A stretch of DNA of 49,505 nucleotides from an uncultured Gammaproteobacteria bacterium (lineage in GTDB: Bacteria; Pseudomonadota; Gammaproteobacteria; JAADHQ01): NCBI GenBank assembly GCA_947258755.1, contig CAMYJO010000036.1, positions 1 through 49,505 of the forward strand. The letters are read 5' to 3'. A program made the translations under genes and the position numbers. The notes beneath the pieces are model-generated. The model worked only from the letters and a program-made list of their open reading frames with translations, did not search any database and was not told the origin of the DNA. Shown piece by piece: positions 1-7,124 of this stretch; the stretch's first letter is position 1; each line of letters begins with the position of its first letter.

Positions 1-56
1 AGCGAATGAGATTGCGCTCGCCTCTCAACGACAGTATTCGGCTCTTCAGTCAACAT
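1..56 (-). CDS. 5' end of a divergent gene, product unknown (partial)
   Basis: An ATG on the minus strand at 56 is preceded by a good ribosome-binding site (AGGGGA, about 4 nt upstream). The frame stays open to the window edge, giving 18 codons starting MLTEEPNTVVERR. This is too short to assign a family. A TTGACA hexamer lies on the same strand at 112-107, but no convincing -10 partner was found at 16-18 nt. The gene would be divergent from the envelope/two-component operon and would share its upstream region. Confidence 0.4.
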   Translation of the reverse strand, partial: MLTEEPNTVVERRAQSHS

Positions 57-160
57 AATATCCCCTTTCAGATAGAAGCTCTTAGCTTCCGAAAAAACAC
101 GGCTGTTGTCAATATTTCCTGGCAAAGCATGGTGAAATATAACCGAATCCGACGATAAAG

Positions 161-237
161 TCCTGTTTCGGGGTAGTTATGGCGGCCAGGGCCCGCCGAA
201 AGTGGTATTTCTGTGTATAACCCCGCTCAAGACAGGG
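161..237. other. Nested inverted repeats that could fold as a three-way junction
   Basis: Four pairings nest here: 162-166 with 232-236 (CCTGT/ACAGG, with flanking G-U pairs); 169-174 with 220-225 (CGGGGT/ACCCCG), continued by 178-180 with 217-219 after a 3-nt bulge; 181-185 with 193-197 (GGCGG/CCGCC); and 198-201 with 208-211 (GAAA/TTTC). Together they could form a stem closing a three-way junction. The strand is unknown. On the minus strand it would lie in the leader of the gene starting at 56. On the plus strand it lies upstream of the proposed promoter at 298-303. It matches no riboswitch class I could recognise. It is the main content of the otherwise gene-free stretch 57-342. Confidence 0.3.
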
Positions 238-268
238 CATATTTAGCGATTTTGCTCATTCGTTTAAG

Positions 269-303
269 TGTTCAGCCTGTGTTCAGTTACCTGGGCGTAT
301 TCT
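269..303 (+). promoter_or_regulatory. PhoP-box-like direct repeat with -10 hexamer
   Basis: TGTTCA at 269-274 and TGTTCA at 280-285 form an exact direct repeat with a 5-nt spacer, so an 11-nt period. Twelve nt downstream is TATTCT (298-303), a plausible -10. The architecture (6-5-6 direct repeat in place of the -35) resembles the enterobacterial PhoP box, whose half-site is (T/G)GTTTA. The operon it precedes ends in a PhoP/PhoQ-like pair, which suggests autoregulation. A start near 310 would give a leader of about 33 nt. A third TGTTCA at 305-310 is out of phase. Confidence 0.45.
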
Positions 304-342
304 GTGTTCAAGCTCAACAAAGCTATAGCACTGGAGAAAGAG

Positions 343-891
343 ATGAACATAAATAAGATAGCAATCGTCGCCCTCGCCGGCGCCATGGGTATGAGTACAA
401 TGGCCTATGCGGGCCATAAGGGCAAACATGCGCAGCGTTTTCATGATTATGCCAAGGTGACCTACGTTGAGCCCGTGTACAGAACGGTACGCATTAATCG
501 GCCTGAGCAGGAATGCTGGGATGAAGAGCGTGTCGTCGAGCGTGATTATCGACGCTCAGACCGAACCGCAGGCGGTATTGTCGGTGGTATACTGGGTGGC
601 GTTGCCGGTCATCAGGTGGGTAATGGACGTGGCAAGACAGCAGCGACGATTGTCGGTACCATATTAGGGAGTGCCATTGGTCGTGATGTTGCCGCCGAGG
701 GTGCGCGCCGACCGAGCAGTCATGTTGAAACCGAGACGGTCTGCAAAACGGTTAATCGCTATCAGGAAGAGGAAAGGTTGCAGGGCTATCGGGTAGGTTA
801 TCGCTACCGTGGTCATGAATATGATACCTTCATGGATAGACATCCCGGCAAACGATTAAAAGTGCGTGTCAGGCTTGATGTTATCGAATAA
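343..891 (+). CDS. Glycine-zipper 2TM envelope protein (17-kDa surface antigen type)
   Basis: The protein has 182 residues. The ATG at 343 is chosen over longer frames because it has a GGAG ribosome-binding site and begins a clear signal peptide (MNINKIAIVALAGAMGMS, cleavage near AYA-GHK). After a basic/aromatic stretch there is a glycine zipper at about residues 73-115, with GGIVGGILGGVAG then TIVGTILGSAIG separated by a short hydrophilic turn. This matches the Rickettsia 17-kDa antigen type, whose members sit in or near the outer membrane and are often linked to envelope stress. The C-terminal part is Arg/Tyr-rich. It is first in a run with the PepSY protein and a PhoP/PhoQ-like pair. Its last 19 codons and stop lie in the first copy of a 79-bp tandem duplication. 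The family is likely, the exact role unknown. Confidence 0.75.
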   Translation: MNINKIAIVALAGAMGMSTMAYAGHKGKHAQRFHDYAKVTYVEPVYRTVRINRPEQECWDEERVVERDYRRSDRTAGGIVGGILGGVAGHQVGNGRGKTAATIVGTILGSAIGRDVAAEGARRPSSHVETETVCKTVNRYQEEERLQGYRVGYRYRGHEYDTFMDRHPGKRLKVRVRLDVIE

Positions 892-991
892 TATTTCAGG
901 TGCTTTATATGAGGATAGACATCCCGGCAAACGATTAAAAGTGCGTGTCAGGCTTGATGTTATCGAATAATATTTCAGGTGCTTTATATGA
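834..991. repeat. Perfect 79-bp tandem duplication spanning a gene end and a start region
   Basis: Positions 834-912 and 913-991 are identical. The unit holds the last 58 nt of the glycine-zipper gene (including its TAA), the short intergenic spacer, the ribosome-binding region and the ATG of the next gene. The translation-start region is therefore present twice. The first copy now drives a 9-codon frame (909-938, MRIDIPAND then stop), and the second drives the PepSY gene at 988. Perfect identity implies a recent event. Confidence 0.95.
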
Positions 992-1305
992 AACAATCAA
1001 ACACATTGCTTCCAGGTATCCTGATGTCTCTGTGCCTGTTGCTCGCCGGTAGCTTACTGCCGGTTGCAGACAGTTACGCCGACTGGAGTGCGAATCAGTA
1101 CAGCAATGATTACAAAAAAAGTAATGAGCGTCGCAACGGCAATGATTATAAGGCATCGCAGTCCGGTCTGGATGATGCAGTTGCCAGGATCCAGGAGCAG
1201 ACCGGTGGGCGGGTATTACGCGCGCGGCAGAAGGGCTCTGTTTATAAAATCAAGGTTTTGATGCCCTCTGGTGTAGTCAAAACCTTCCGTGTACCGGCCA
1301 GGTAA
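988..1305 (+). CDS. Small secreted PepSY-type protein next to a two-component system
   Basis: The protein has 105 residues. The ATG at 988 (MKQSNTLLPGILMSLC) is preferred to an in-frame GTG at 979 because CAGG lies 8-10 nt upstream. There is an N-terminal signal peptide of about 33 residues (cleavage near SYA-DWS) and a polar linker. The C-terminal module begins DDAVARIQEQTGGRVLRA and ends in a KVLMPSGVVKTFRV strand. This fits a PepSY-type fold, as in small periplasmic proteins encoded beside PhoP/PhoQ-like pairs. By analogy it may modulate the sensor domain of the downstream kinase. The response regulator starts 19 nt after its stop, so cotranscription is likely. The start lies in the second copy of the 79-bp duplication. 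Confidence 0.6.
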   Translation: MKQSNTLLPGILMSLCLLLAGSLLPVADSYADWSANQYSNDYKKSNERRNGNDYKASQSGLDDAVARIQEQTGGRVLRARQKGSVYKIKVLMPSGVVKTFRVPAR

Positions 1306-1324
1306 TCAAGCGGATAGAGTCGCT

Positions 1325-2017
1325 ATGCGTATACTGTTAATCGAAGATGAGGATACACTGAGAAGCCAATTGGCCAAGACCATGACCGAGGCTGGCTTTG
1401 TGGTAGAAATGGCTGTTGACGGTGAAGAAGGCCTGTACCAGGGACAGGAATACCCATTTGACCTGGCCGTTGTCGATCTTGGTCTGCCGAAGCTGTCTGG
1501 TATCGACGTGATTCAAACCTGGCGCAGCGAGGGTCGGGACATTCCGGTGCTTATTCTAACCGCACGCGGGCGTTGGCAGGAAAAAGTGGAAGGCCTTGAG
1601 GCCGGCGCCGATGATTATATGGTCAAGCCCTTCAGTCCCGAAGAATTGTTGGCCAGAATCAGGGCGCTGTTGCGGCGATCGAGCGGATGGGCGCAGTCGC
1701 AATTGCAATGCGGGCCCGTGCAACTCGACATGACCGAACAATCGGTCTGTGTTGATGGAAACAAGGTCGATATGACCGCCTATGAATACCGCATACTCGA
1801 ATTTCTGATGCTGCATGCCGGTGAGGTGATCTCGAAGGTTAAACTGACCGAACATATCTATCATCAGGACTTTGATCGCGACAGTAATGTGATCGAGGTG
1901 CTGGTCGGACGCCTGCGTAAAAAAATCGATCCTGAAAGCCGTTATAAACCGATAGAGACACTGCGCGGACGCGGTTATCGTTTCGCTATCGCCCGCAATA
2001 CAGAGCCAAGCGTATGA
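1325..2017 (+). CDS. OmpR/PhoP-family response regulator
   Basis: The protein has 230 residues. It starts at the ATG at 1325 (MRILLIEDEDTL); the longer frame has no support. The receiver domain spans about residues 1-115: acidic pair E7/D8, phospho-acceptor D51 in VVDLGLPKLSG, Thr in LILTARG, and K101 in MVKPF. The winged-helix trans_reg_C domain spans about 125-225 (YRILEFL, VIEVLVGRLRKKI, TLRGRGYRF). It is the DNA-binding output of a PhoP/QseB-type system. It overlaps the kinase gene by 4 nt (ATGA), so translation is coupled. The PhoP-box-like repeat at 269-285 is a candidate autoregulatory target. The subfamily (PhoP, QseB or ColR) is inferred from the kinase and not proven. Confidence 0.9.
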   Translation: MRILLIEDEDTLRSQLAKTMTEAGFVVEMAVDGEEGLYQGQEYPFDLAVVDLGLPKLSGIDVIQTWRSEGRDIPVLILTARGRWQEKVEGLEAGADDYMVKPFSPEELLARIRALLRRSSGWAQSQLQCGPVQLDMTEQSVCVDGNKVDMTAYEYRILEFLMLHAGEVISKVKLTEHIYHQDFDRDSNVIEVLVGRLRKKIDPESRYKPIETLRGRGYRFAIARNTEPSV

Positions 2018-3354
2018 CGCTAAGTCGGCGCTTATTACTGGCGGCGAGTATCATCTTGTTTGTTTTCCTTGGTCTCACCGGTGTGGTGCTGGATCGTGCC
2101 TACAAGCATAGTGCGGAACAGGCCGTGCATGAGCGCCTGCGAGGGCAGGTGTTTATTATGCTTGCCGCAGCCAACTTTGATGAGCAGCAAAAACGCCTGC
2201 AGGTCGATGAACCACTCCCGGACCCGCGCCTGTCGTCACCACAATCCGGTTTGTATGCAGGCATCTATTCTTCGCAAGGTTCTCTAATATGGAAATCTCC
2301 CTCGGCTTTGGGCCTGGATCTACCGCTTTATACCAATGATGAGATTGCCCAGTGGCATTTTCAACAACTGCCTGATAAGCGCGGCGTAAGCTTTTTCAGT
2401 CTCAGTTTTGCTGTAGCCTGGGAAGCGGCACGTGGGCAGCAGTTTCGTTATATCTTTCAGGTACTGGAAGACCGTGATCAGTTTGATCGCCAGGTCTCCC
2501 TGTACCGCAACGAGCTTTGGGGCTGGCTGCTCGGCGTCACCGTCTTGTTGTTATTGGCACAGGTCGTGATTCTTGGCTGGAGTCTGAAACCGCTGAGGCA
2601 AGTGGCAAATGACCTGGATCGCGTCAAGGCGGGTGAGGCCGACCGTCTGCAGGAGGACTACCCGGGAGAGATCCGTGCACTAACGGCCAGCATTAATACC
2701 TTCATTGATTCCGAACGTAGTCAGCGTGATCGCTACCGCAATACCCTGGCCGATCTGGCCCATAGCCTGAAGACCCCGTTGGCTGTGTTAAAGGCTGGCA
2801 TCAATGATAAAGATTCCACTAACGATCAATCTTTGCACGAACCCATTGATCGTATGACGCAAATCGTTGACTATCAATTGCAGCGCGCCTCCGCTGCCGG
2901 CAGGACCAGTCTCGGGGCAACGGTACCCCTACGGCAAAATATCGAGCGTTTGGTGAATACCCTGGACAAGGTGCATACCGGCAAGGGTATTCGTTGTGAT
3001 ATTAATATTGCCGATGACCTCGAGTTTCCGGGTGAGGCCGGTGATCTGCTTGAGTTGGCTGGAAACCTGCTTGAGAATGCCTATAAGTGGTCGCAAGGAC
3101 GTGTTCGCGTTACTGCAAGCATGGCGGGGGGAATGTTACAGATAGAAGTCGAAGATGATGGCAAGGGTATCGACGCAACGCAACGCACGGCTGTACTGCA
3201 ACGCGGCAGGCGCGCCGATGAGAGTGTATCCGGCCATGGCATCGGTCTATCGGTCGTACAAGAAATCGTCACAGTCTATGGCGGTAGCTTTAGCGTCGGC
3301 GACAGTGCGGATCTGGGTGGTGCGCGCATGTGTATACGCATACCTTTTGCCTGA
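2014..3354 (+). CDS. PhoQ-like membrane sensor histidine kinase
   Basis: The protein has 446 residues. TM1 lies at about residues 7-26 and a periplasmic sensor at about 27-168, with motifs (LYAGIYSSQGSLIWKSPS) typical of PhoQ-type sensors. TM2 lies at about 169-190, followed by a HAMP-like linker (SLKPLRQVANDLDRVKAGE). The phospho-acceptor is H250 in LADLAHSLKTPLAVL, a PhoQ-like H-box. The N-box is LAGNLLENAYKWS (351-355), G1 is DDGKGID (381-387) and G2 is GHGIGLSVVQEI. All catalytic boxes are intact. It would autophosphorylate and phosphorylate the upstream regulator. The ligand (divalent cation, pH or peptide) cannot be read from sequence. The start overlaps the regulator stop. Confidence 0.9.
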   Translation: MTLSRRLLLAASIILFVFLGLTGVVLDRAYKHSAEQAVHERLRGQVFIMLAAANFDEQQKRLQVDEPLPDPRLSSPQSGLYAGIYSSQGSLIWKSPSALGLDLPLYTNDEIAQWHFQQLPDKRGVSFFSLSFAVAWEAARGQQFRYIFQVLEDRDQFDRQVSLYRNELWGWLLGVTVLLLLAQVVILGWSLKPLRQVANDLDRVKAGEADRLQEDYPGEIRALTASINTFIDSERSQRDRYRNTLADLAHSLKTPLAVLKAGINDKDSTNDQSLHEPIDRMTQIVDYQLQRASAAGRTSLGATVPLRQNIERLVNTLDKVHTGKGIRCDINIADDLEFPGEAGDLLELAGNLLENAYKWSQGRVRVTASMAGGMLQIEVEDDGKGIDATQRTAVLQRGRRADESVSGHGIGLSVVQEIVTVYGGSFSVGDSADLGGARMCIRIPFA

Positions 3355-3420
3355 ACGCTGCACGATAATACCGGCGTTGGTCTTCCTGTTTGTTGCAATT
3401 ATTTTTGCTATGGGTAATGA

Positions 3421-4233
3421 ATGATGAGCATGAAGCGTTTACTTGAGGTTATGCAGCAGCTGCGCGATCCGGATCATGGTTGCCCGTGGGATCAGCAGCA
3501 GGATTTTGCCAGCCTGGTGCCGTATACCATCGAAGAGGCCTATGAGGTTGCCGATGCCATTGCCCAGCAGGACTTTCAGGAGTTACGTGATGAGTTGGGT
3601 GACCTGCTGTTTCAAGTGGTGTTCTACGCGCAAATCGCCCGTGAGCAGCAGCTGTTTGACTTTAATGATGTGGCCGCCGCCATTGCTGATAAATTAATCA
3701 GACGTCACCCGCATGTGTTTGCAGGTGAACGTATCGACACTGCCGAACAGCAAACGCAGGCATGGGAGGAGCACAAGCGCCGCGAACGCGCACACAAAGC
3801 GACCGCCGAGCCGGTTACCCCCAGCGAGCTGGATGGCATCGCCAAGGCCCTGCCTGCGCTGGTACGCGCACAAAAGCTGCAACGACGTGCCGCACGGGCC
3901 GGCTTTGATTGGGATTCGATTGAGCCGGTCTATGCCAAATTGAATGAGGAAGTGGATGAGTTACGCGCCGCCGCGCAATCAGCGCACAAGGATAGTATCG
4001 AAGACGAACTGGGTGACCTGTTATTTGCCGGCGTTAACCTGGCGCGCTTTCTGGATATCGATGCCGAGCAGGCCTTGCGCCGAGCCACTGCTAAATTTGA
4101 GCGCCGTTTTCGTGATGTTGAAAAACGGGTTGCCGCCGAGGCGGGTGATATGCAGGCCATGTCGGTCAACGAACTCGATGACATCTGGGAAGCAGTCAAG
4201 CGCGAACATCAACAGGCGCTGGACGAAGATTAA
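3421..4233 (+). CDS. mazG: Nucleoside triphosphate pyrophosphohydrolase MazG
   Basis: The protein has 270 residues, close to the usual length of about 265. It contains two tandem MazG all-alpha domains. The first (about 1-115) has CPWD, EEAYEVADAI and DELGDLLFQVVFYAQIA. The second (about 150-250) has EEVDELRAA and IEDELGDLLFAGVNLARFL. The acidic EExxE and ExxD residues that bind Mg are present. It hydrolyses NTPs and dNTPs to the monophosphate plus pyrophosphate, cleaning nucleotide pools, in the cytosol. Starts at 3421, 3424 and 3430 are all possible; 3424 is best spaced from a weak GGG element. It lies 66 nt after the kinase gene and may be a separate unit. Confidence 0.93.
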   Translation: MMSMKRLLEVMQQLRDPDHGCPWDQQQDFASLVPYTIEEAYEVADAIAQQDFQELRDELGDLLFQVVFYAQIAREQQLFDFNDVAAAIADKLIRRHPHVFAGERIDTAEQQTQAWEEHKRRERAHKATAEPVTPSELDGIAKALPALVRAQKLQRRAARAGFDWDSIEPVYAKLNEEVDELRAAAQSAHKDSIEDELGDLLFAGVNLARFLDIDAEQALRRATAKFERRFRDVEKRVAAEAGDMQAMSVNELDDIWEAVKREHQQALDED

Positions 4234-4296
4234 TAGCTGCCATTGTTTTTATGATGTTGCTGTTGCGGTTTAATGCAATCTGATAGGGATAGTAAT

Positions 4297-4710
4297 ATGT
4301 TTTTTCCTGACGCCGAATTACGTTTTCATTGCACTGGTTGTGGCCAATGCTGTCTCGGGCATGCGGACGCGCATTACATTGAACTGGCCGCGGGCGAGGC
4401 CGCGAATATCAGGCACTATCTGGGCTTTGATAAGAAAAAATTCCAGCGTGACATCCTCGTCACCCTGGATGACAAGGGCAAGGGCATCAAGATCAATGCG
4501 CACGGACGCTGTGTGTTGTTGGATGAAAATAATCGTTGCTCAGTCTACCCGGTCAGGCCGCGGCAATGTATGACCTACCCCTTCTGGCCGGAGTTGCTGC
4601 AATCAGAACAAGACTGGCACGCCGAGGCTGCTCGCTGTGAAGGCATCAATCAGGGCGCTGTTGTCGCTGCCGCGCATATTAAGAAACAATTGAAGCTGTT
4701 GGGTTCCTGA
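4297..4710 (+). CDS. YkgJ-type cysteine-cluster protein
   Basis: The protein has 137 residues. The ATG at 4297 is chosen over 4273 because AGGGA lies 7-8 nt upstream. Cysteines cluster as HCTGCGQCC near the N-terminus, then GRCVLLDENNRCSVYPVRPRQCMTYPFWP, and a late Cys in AARCEG. This is the signature of the YkgJ / Fe-S-oxidoreductase-like zinc or iron chelating family (CxxCxxCC ... C ... C ... RPxxCxxYPF). The biochemical role of the family is poorly defined. It sits between mazG and dsrC with gaps of 63 and 133 nt. Family assignment is good, function unknown. Confidence 0.8.
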   Translation: MFFPDAELRFHCTGCGQCCLGHADAHYIELAAGEAANIRHYLGFDKKKFQRDILVTLDDKGKGIKINAHGRCVLLDENNRCSVYPVRPRQCMTYPFWPELLQSEQDWHAEAARCEGINQGAVVAAAHIKKQLKLLGS

Positions 4711-4843
4711 AATGGCGATACTTATCATCGAAGCAGGCCGCACTCGATTTTTGCAGAATGTTGGCTATCCTTAAGGAAGCCCGGTATTGCTGTTTTAGAT
4801 AACACAATGCTATGAACTTTATGTAACCCTGAGGTATAGGCCG

Positions 4844-5197
4844 ATGCCGGATATCATGAAATTTATTCTTAATGAAGCATCCATTGAGTCGGACCCTAAT
4901 GGCTATCTGCTCAACCTGGACGACTGGTCCGAGGATGTCGCAGCGGCTCTGGCGGCCGATGAGGACATCGAGCTGACCGAGCAGCATTGGGAGATTATTC
5001 ATTTTCTGCGCAATTATTATCTCGAATACGGTAATTCGCCCAACGTGCGCTCATTAATCAAAATGGTTGCGAAAAAGCTCGGTGCCGAAAAAGGCACGCG
5101 CAAATACCTGTATGACCTGTTCCCTTTAGGGCCTTCCCGCCAGGGTTGTCGGATTGCCGGACTGCCGCGACCGAATGATTGCATCGATCTGTCTTAA
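4844..5197 (+). CDS. DsrC/TusE-family sulfur carrier with two conserved cysteines
   Basis: The protein has 117 residues. The ATG at 4844 is favoured because GAGG lies 9 nt upstream; the ATG at 4856 has none. Core motifs are DWSEDVA, LTEQHWEIIHFLRNYYLEYG and LYDLFPLGP. The C-terminal arm GCRIAGLPRPNDC carries Cys102 and Cys113, exactly 11 residues apart, matching CysB and CysA of DsrC. TusE, acting only in tRNA thiolation, needs just the C-terminal cysteine. Two cysteines therefore point to a DsrC-like persulfide/trisulfide carrier. Four residues (IDLS) follow the last Cys, whereas typical DsrC ends almost directly after it. No dsrAB or tusBCD lies nearby, so it is an isolated paralogue here. 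Its stop codon opens repeat element A. Confidence 0.82.
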   Translation: MPDIMKFILNEASIESDPNGYLLNLDDWSEDVAAALAADEDIELTEQHWEIIHFLRNYYLEYGNSPNVRSLIKMVAKKLGAEKGTRKYLYDLFPLGPSRQGCRIAGLPRPNDCIDLS

Positions 5198-5607
5198 AGG
5201 CAGGGGAAAGGTACAAGGGGAAAGATAAAAGGGAAGGAATGGCCGGCTTTGCCGGCCATGATTTTATAGGCGTTTGTGTAAGTCCTTGTACTTGTTTACG
5301 AGTTTCTGGCGCAAGTACTTGCGCCAATGATTTTGTGGGAGCGGCCCTTGGCCGCGATAAACATAGTAGCGGGTTGCTAGTGGCTAGTAGCAAGGTAAAA
5401 CAGAACCCAGATCCTAGTCTTTTTCTAGCCACTAGCTACTCGCCCCTAGCTACTCGATTATCGCGGCCAAGGGCCGCTCCCACCAATAATTTGGACCTCT
5501 GGATCCATTTAAGTCAGGCGATAGCCTGCACCATCCCTTGTATCTTTTACCTTTTACTTTGTACCATGTACCTTCAATCTAGTACCTTGTATCTTGTATC
5601 TCCTTTC
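5195..5607. repeat. Composite intergenic element A
   Basis: This fills most of the gap between dsrC and amt. From the left: a purine tract beginning at the dsrC stop codon (5195-5237), whose complement reads as TTTTATC-TTTCCCC-TTGTACC-TTTCCCC; a hairpin at 5239-5259 (ATGGCCGGC-TTT-GCCGGCCAT); and a 20-bp perfect palindrome at 5307-5326. Then come perfect 26-bp inverted REP-like arms at 5335-5360 and 5458-5483. Between them lie inverted AGTAGCG/AGTGGCT and CTAGCCA/CTAGCTA heptamers. Finally ten in-phase heptamers run from 5538 to 5607 (TTGTATC, TTTTACC, TTTTACT, TTGTACC and so on). There is no coding content. Confidence 0.9.
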
Positions 5608-5654
5608 TAGTAATATCTTTGCTCTCTTTATAAATAATAATAAAGGATGCCGCT

Positions 5655-6845
5655 ATGGAATCTCTTCGATCCGGAAATGACGTTCTATTTGTCTTGTTGG
5701 GCGCGATCATGGTATTGGCCATGCATGCTGGTTTTGCCTTCCTCGAAGTAGGGACGGTACGTCGTAAGAATCAGGTCAATGCCCTGGTCAAGATTATTAC
5801 CGATTTTGCCATGTCCACAATTGCCTACTTTTTTATTGGTTATGGCCTGGCCTATGGGGTTGATTTCTTTTCCGCAGCCAGCACCCTGACTGAAAAGAAC
5901 GGTTACGAACTGGTCAAGTTTTTCTTCCTGTTGACCTTTGCCGCGGCCATTCCGGCGATCGTCTCCGGCGGTATTGCCGAGCGCGCCCGCTTCTACCCGC
6001 AGCTGATCGCCACTGCATTCCTGGTGGCCTTTATCTACCCCTTGTTCGAGGGCATGGTCTGGGGACAGATTTCGGTGCTACAAGACTGGCTGCAGGCTCG
6101 CTATGAGTTTGGTTTTCATGATTTTGCCGGTTCCATCGTTGTCCATGCCATGGGCGGCTGGATAGCGCTTACGGCCGTACTACTGCTCGGGTCACGCCAT
6201 GGCCGCTACGGTAAAAATGGTGAGATTTTTGCGCACCCACCTTCCAACATTCCGTTTCTGGCCCTGGGCGCCTGGATTCTGACTGTAGGCTGGTTTGGTT
6301 TTAATGTCATGTCGGCACAGGCCGTTGAGGGTATCAGTGGTCTGGTCGCGGTCAACTCGCTGATGGCCATGGTCGGCGGTATATTGACTGCCCTGATAGT
6401 CGGCAGGAACGACCCTGGATTCATTCATAACGGCCCACTGGCCGGGCTGGTGGCGGTGTGTGCCGGATCAGACGTTATGCATCCCCTGGGTGCCCTGGTC
6501 ACCGGTTCGGTCGCCGGTGCGTTATTCGTTATCACCTTTACCCTGACCCAGAACCGTTGGAAGATCGATGATGTGCTCGGCGTCTGGCCCTTGCATGGCC
6601 TCTGCGGTGCCTGGGGTGGCATCGCTGCCGGTATCTTTGGTATGACCTCGCTTGGTGGTATGGGCGGTGTGGCCTTCATGCCACAACTGATCGGCACCCT
6701 GGCCGGTATCGCAATCGCCCTATTGGGTGGGTTTATTGTCTATGGATTACTGAAAATGCTGATGGGACTGCGCCTGAGCCAGGAGCAGGAATACCAGGGC
6801 GCTGACCTGACGATTCATAAGATCGCATCGATGACGGATGACTAA
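5655..6845 (+). CDS. amtB: Ammonium transporter, Amt family
   Basis: The protein has 396 residues, eleven predicted membrane helices and no obvious cleavable signal. Family motifs: FLEVGTVRRKN; PAIVSGGIAERARF; the first pore histidine in FAGSIVVHAMGG; WFGFNVMS; and the second pore histidine in WPLHGLCGAWGGIAAGIFG. It conducts ammonium/ammonia across the inner membrane, normally gated by a PII protein. No glnK is adjacent, which is unusual for a bacterial amtB but common for extra paralogues. The start has an AAGGA ribosome-binding site about 9 nt upstream, and a TATAAA lies at 5629-5634. Repeat elements A and B lie directly upstream and downstream. The symbol is by family and orthology to E. 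coli amtB is not certain. Confidence 0.9.
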   Translation: MESLRSGNDVLFVLLGAIMVLAMHAGFAFLEVGTVRRKNQVNALVKIITDFAMSTIAYFFIGYGLAYGVDFFSAASTLTEKNGYELVKFFFLLTFAAAIPAIVSGGIAERARFYPQLIATAFLVAFIYPLFEGMVWGQISVLQDWLQARYEFGFHDFAGSIVVHAMGGWIALTAVLLLGSRHGRYGKNGEIFAHPPSNIPFLALGAWILTVGWFGFNVMSAQAVEGISGLVAVNSLMAMVGGILTALIVGRNDPGFIHNGPLAGLVAVCAGSDVMHPLGALVTGSVAGALFVITFTLTQNRWKIDDVLGVWPLHGLCGAWGGIAAGIFGMTSLGGMGGVAFMPQLIGTLAGIAIALLGGFIVYGLLKMLMGLRLSQEQEYQGADLTIHKIASMTDD

Positions 6846-6846
6846 C

Positions 6847-7014
6847 CAGTTGCTAGTAGCTAGTGGCGAGTAGCTAGAAAAAATCTATTTTAGTTCTTCA
6901 AATAACCTCGCCACTAGCCACTATACGGTCTACGACGCGTGTTTTGTAAGGAATATAATAGTTGTTAGGGGGCAATCTTTTCCTAGCTACCAGCCATTCG
7001 CAACTAGCTACTAA
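6847..7014. repeat. Composite intergenic element B (lacks REP arms)
   Basis: It begins 1 nt after the amt stop and ends 4 nt before the encoded CCA of the convergent tRNA-Pro. The left arm is a run of 7-nt units (AGTTGCT, AGTAGCT, AGTGGCG, AGTAGCT). The right arm at 6983-7013 is its approximate inverse (CTAGCTA, CCAGCCA, TTCGCAA, CTAGCTA). A partial extra copy (CTCGCCACTAGCCACT) lies at 6907-6922. There are no GCGGCC palindromes and no TTKHMYC tracts. This copy looks reduced or degenerate. Confidence 0.75.
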
Positions 7015-7018
7015 ACAT

Positions 7019-7095
<77 letters not shown>

Positions 7096-7124
7096 AATAC
7101 CTGTAATTGCAGAGTATCTTGGAA

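Noticed and set aside
161-237. Cyclic-di-GMP or cobalamin riboswitch
   Set aside because: The conserved core sequences of those classes are absent, and the structure is not in a clear leader of the downstream operon.
3421-4233. mazG as part of a mazEF toxin-antitoxin locus
   Set aside because: No mazE or mazF gene is adjacent. It stands with two-component and YkgJ genes.
5335-5483. CRISPR array or integron attC site
   Set aside because: The repeats are inverted, not regularly spaced direct repeats with unique spacers. There is no cas or integrase gene, and the core lacks attC boxes.
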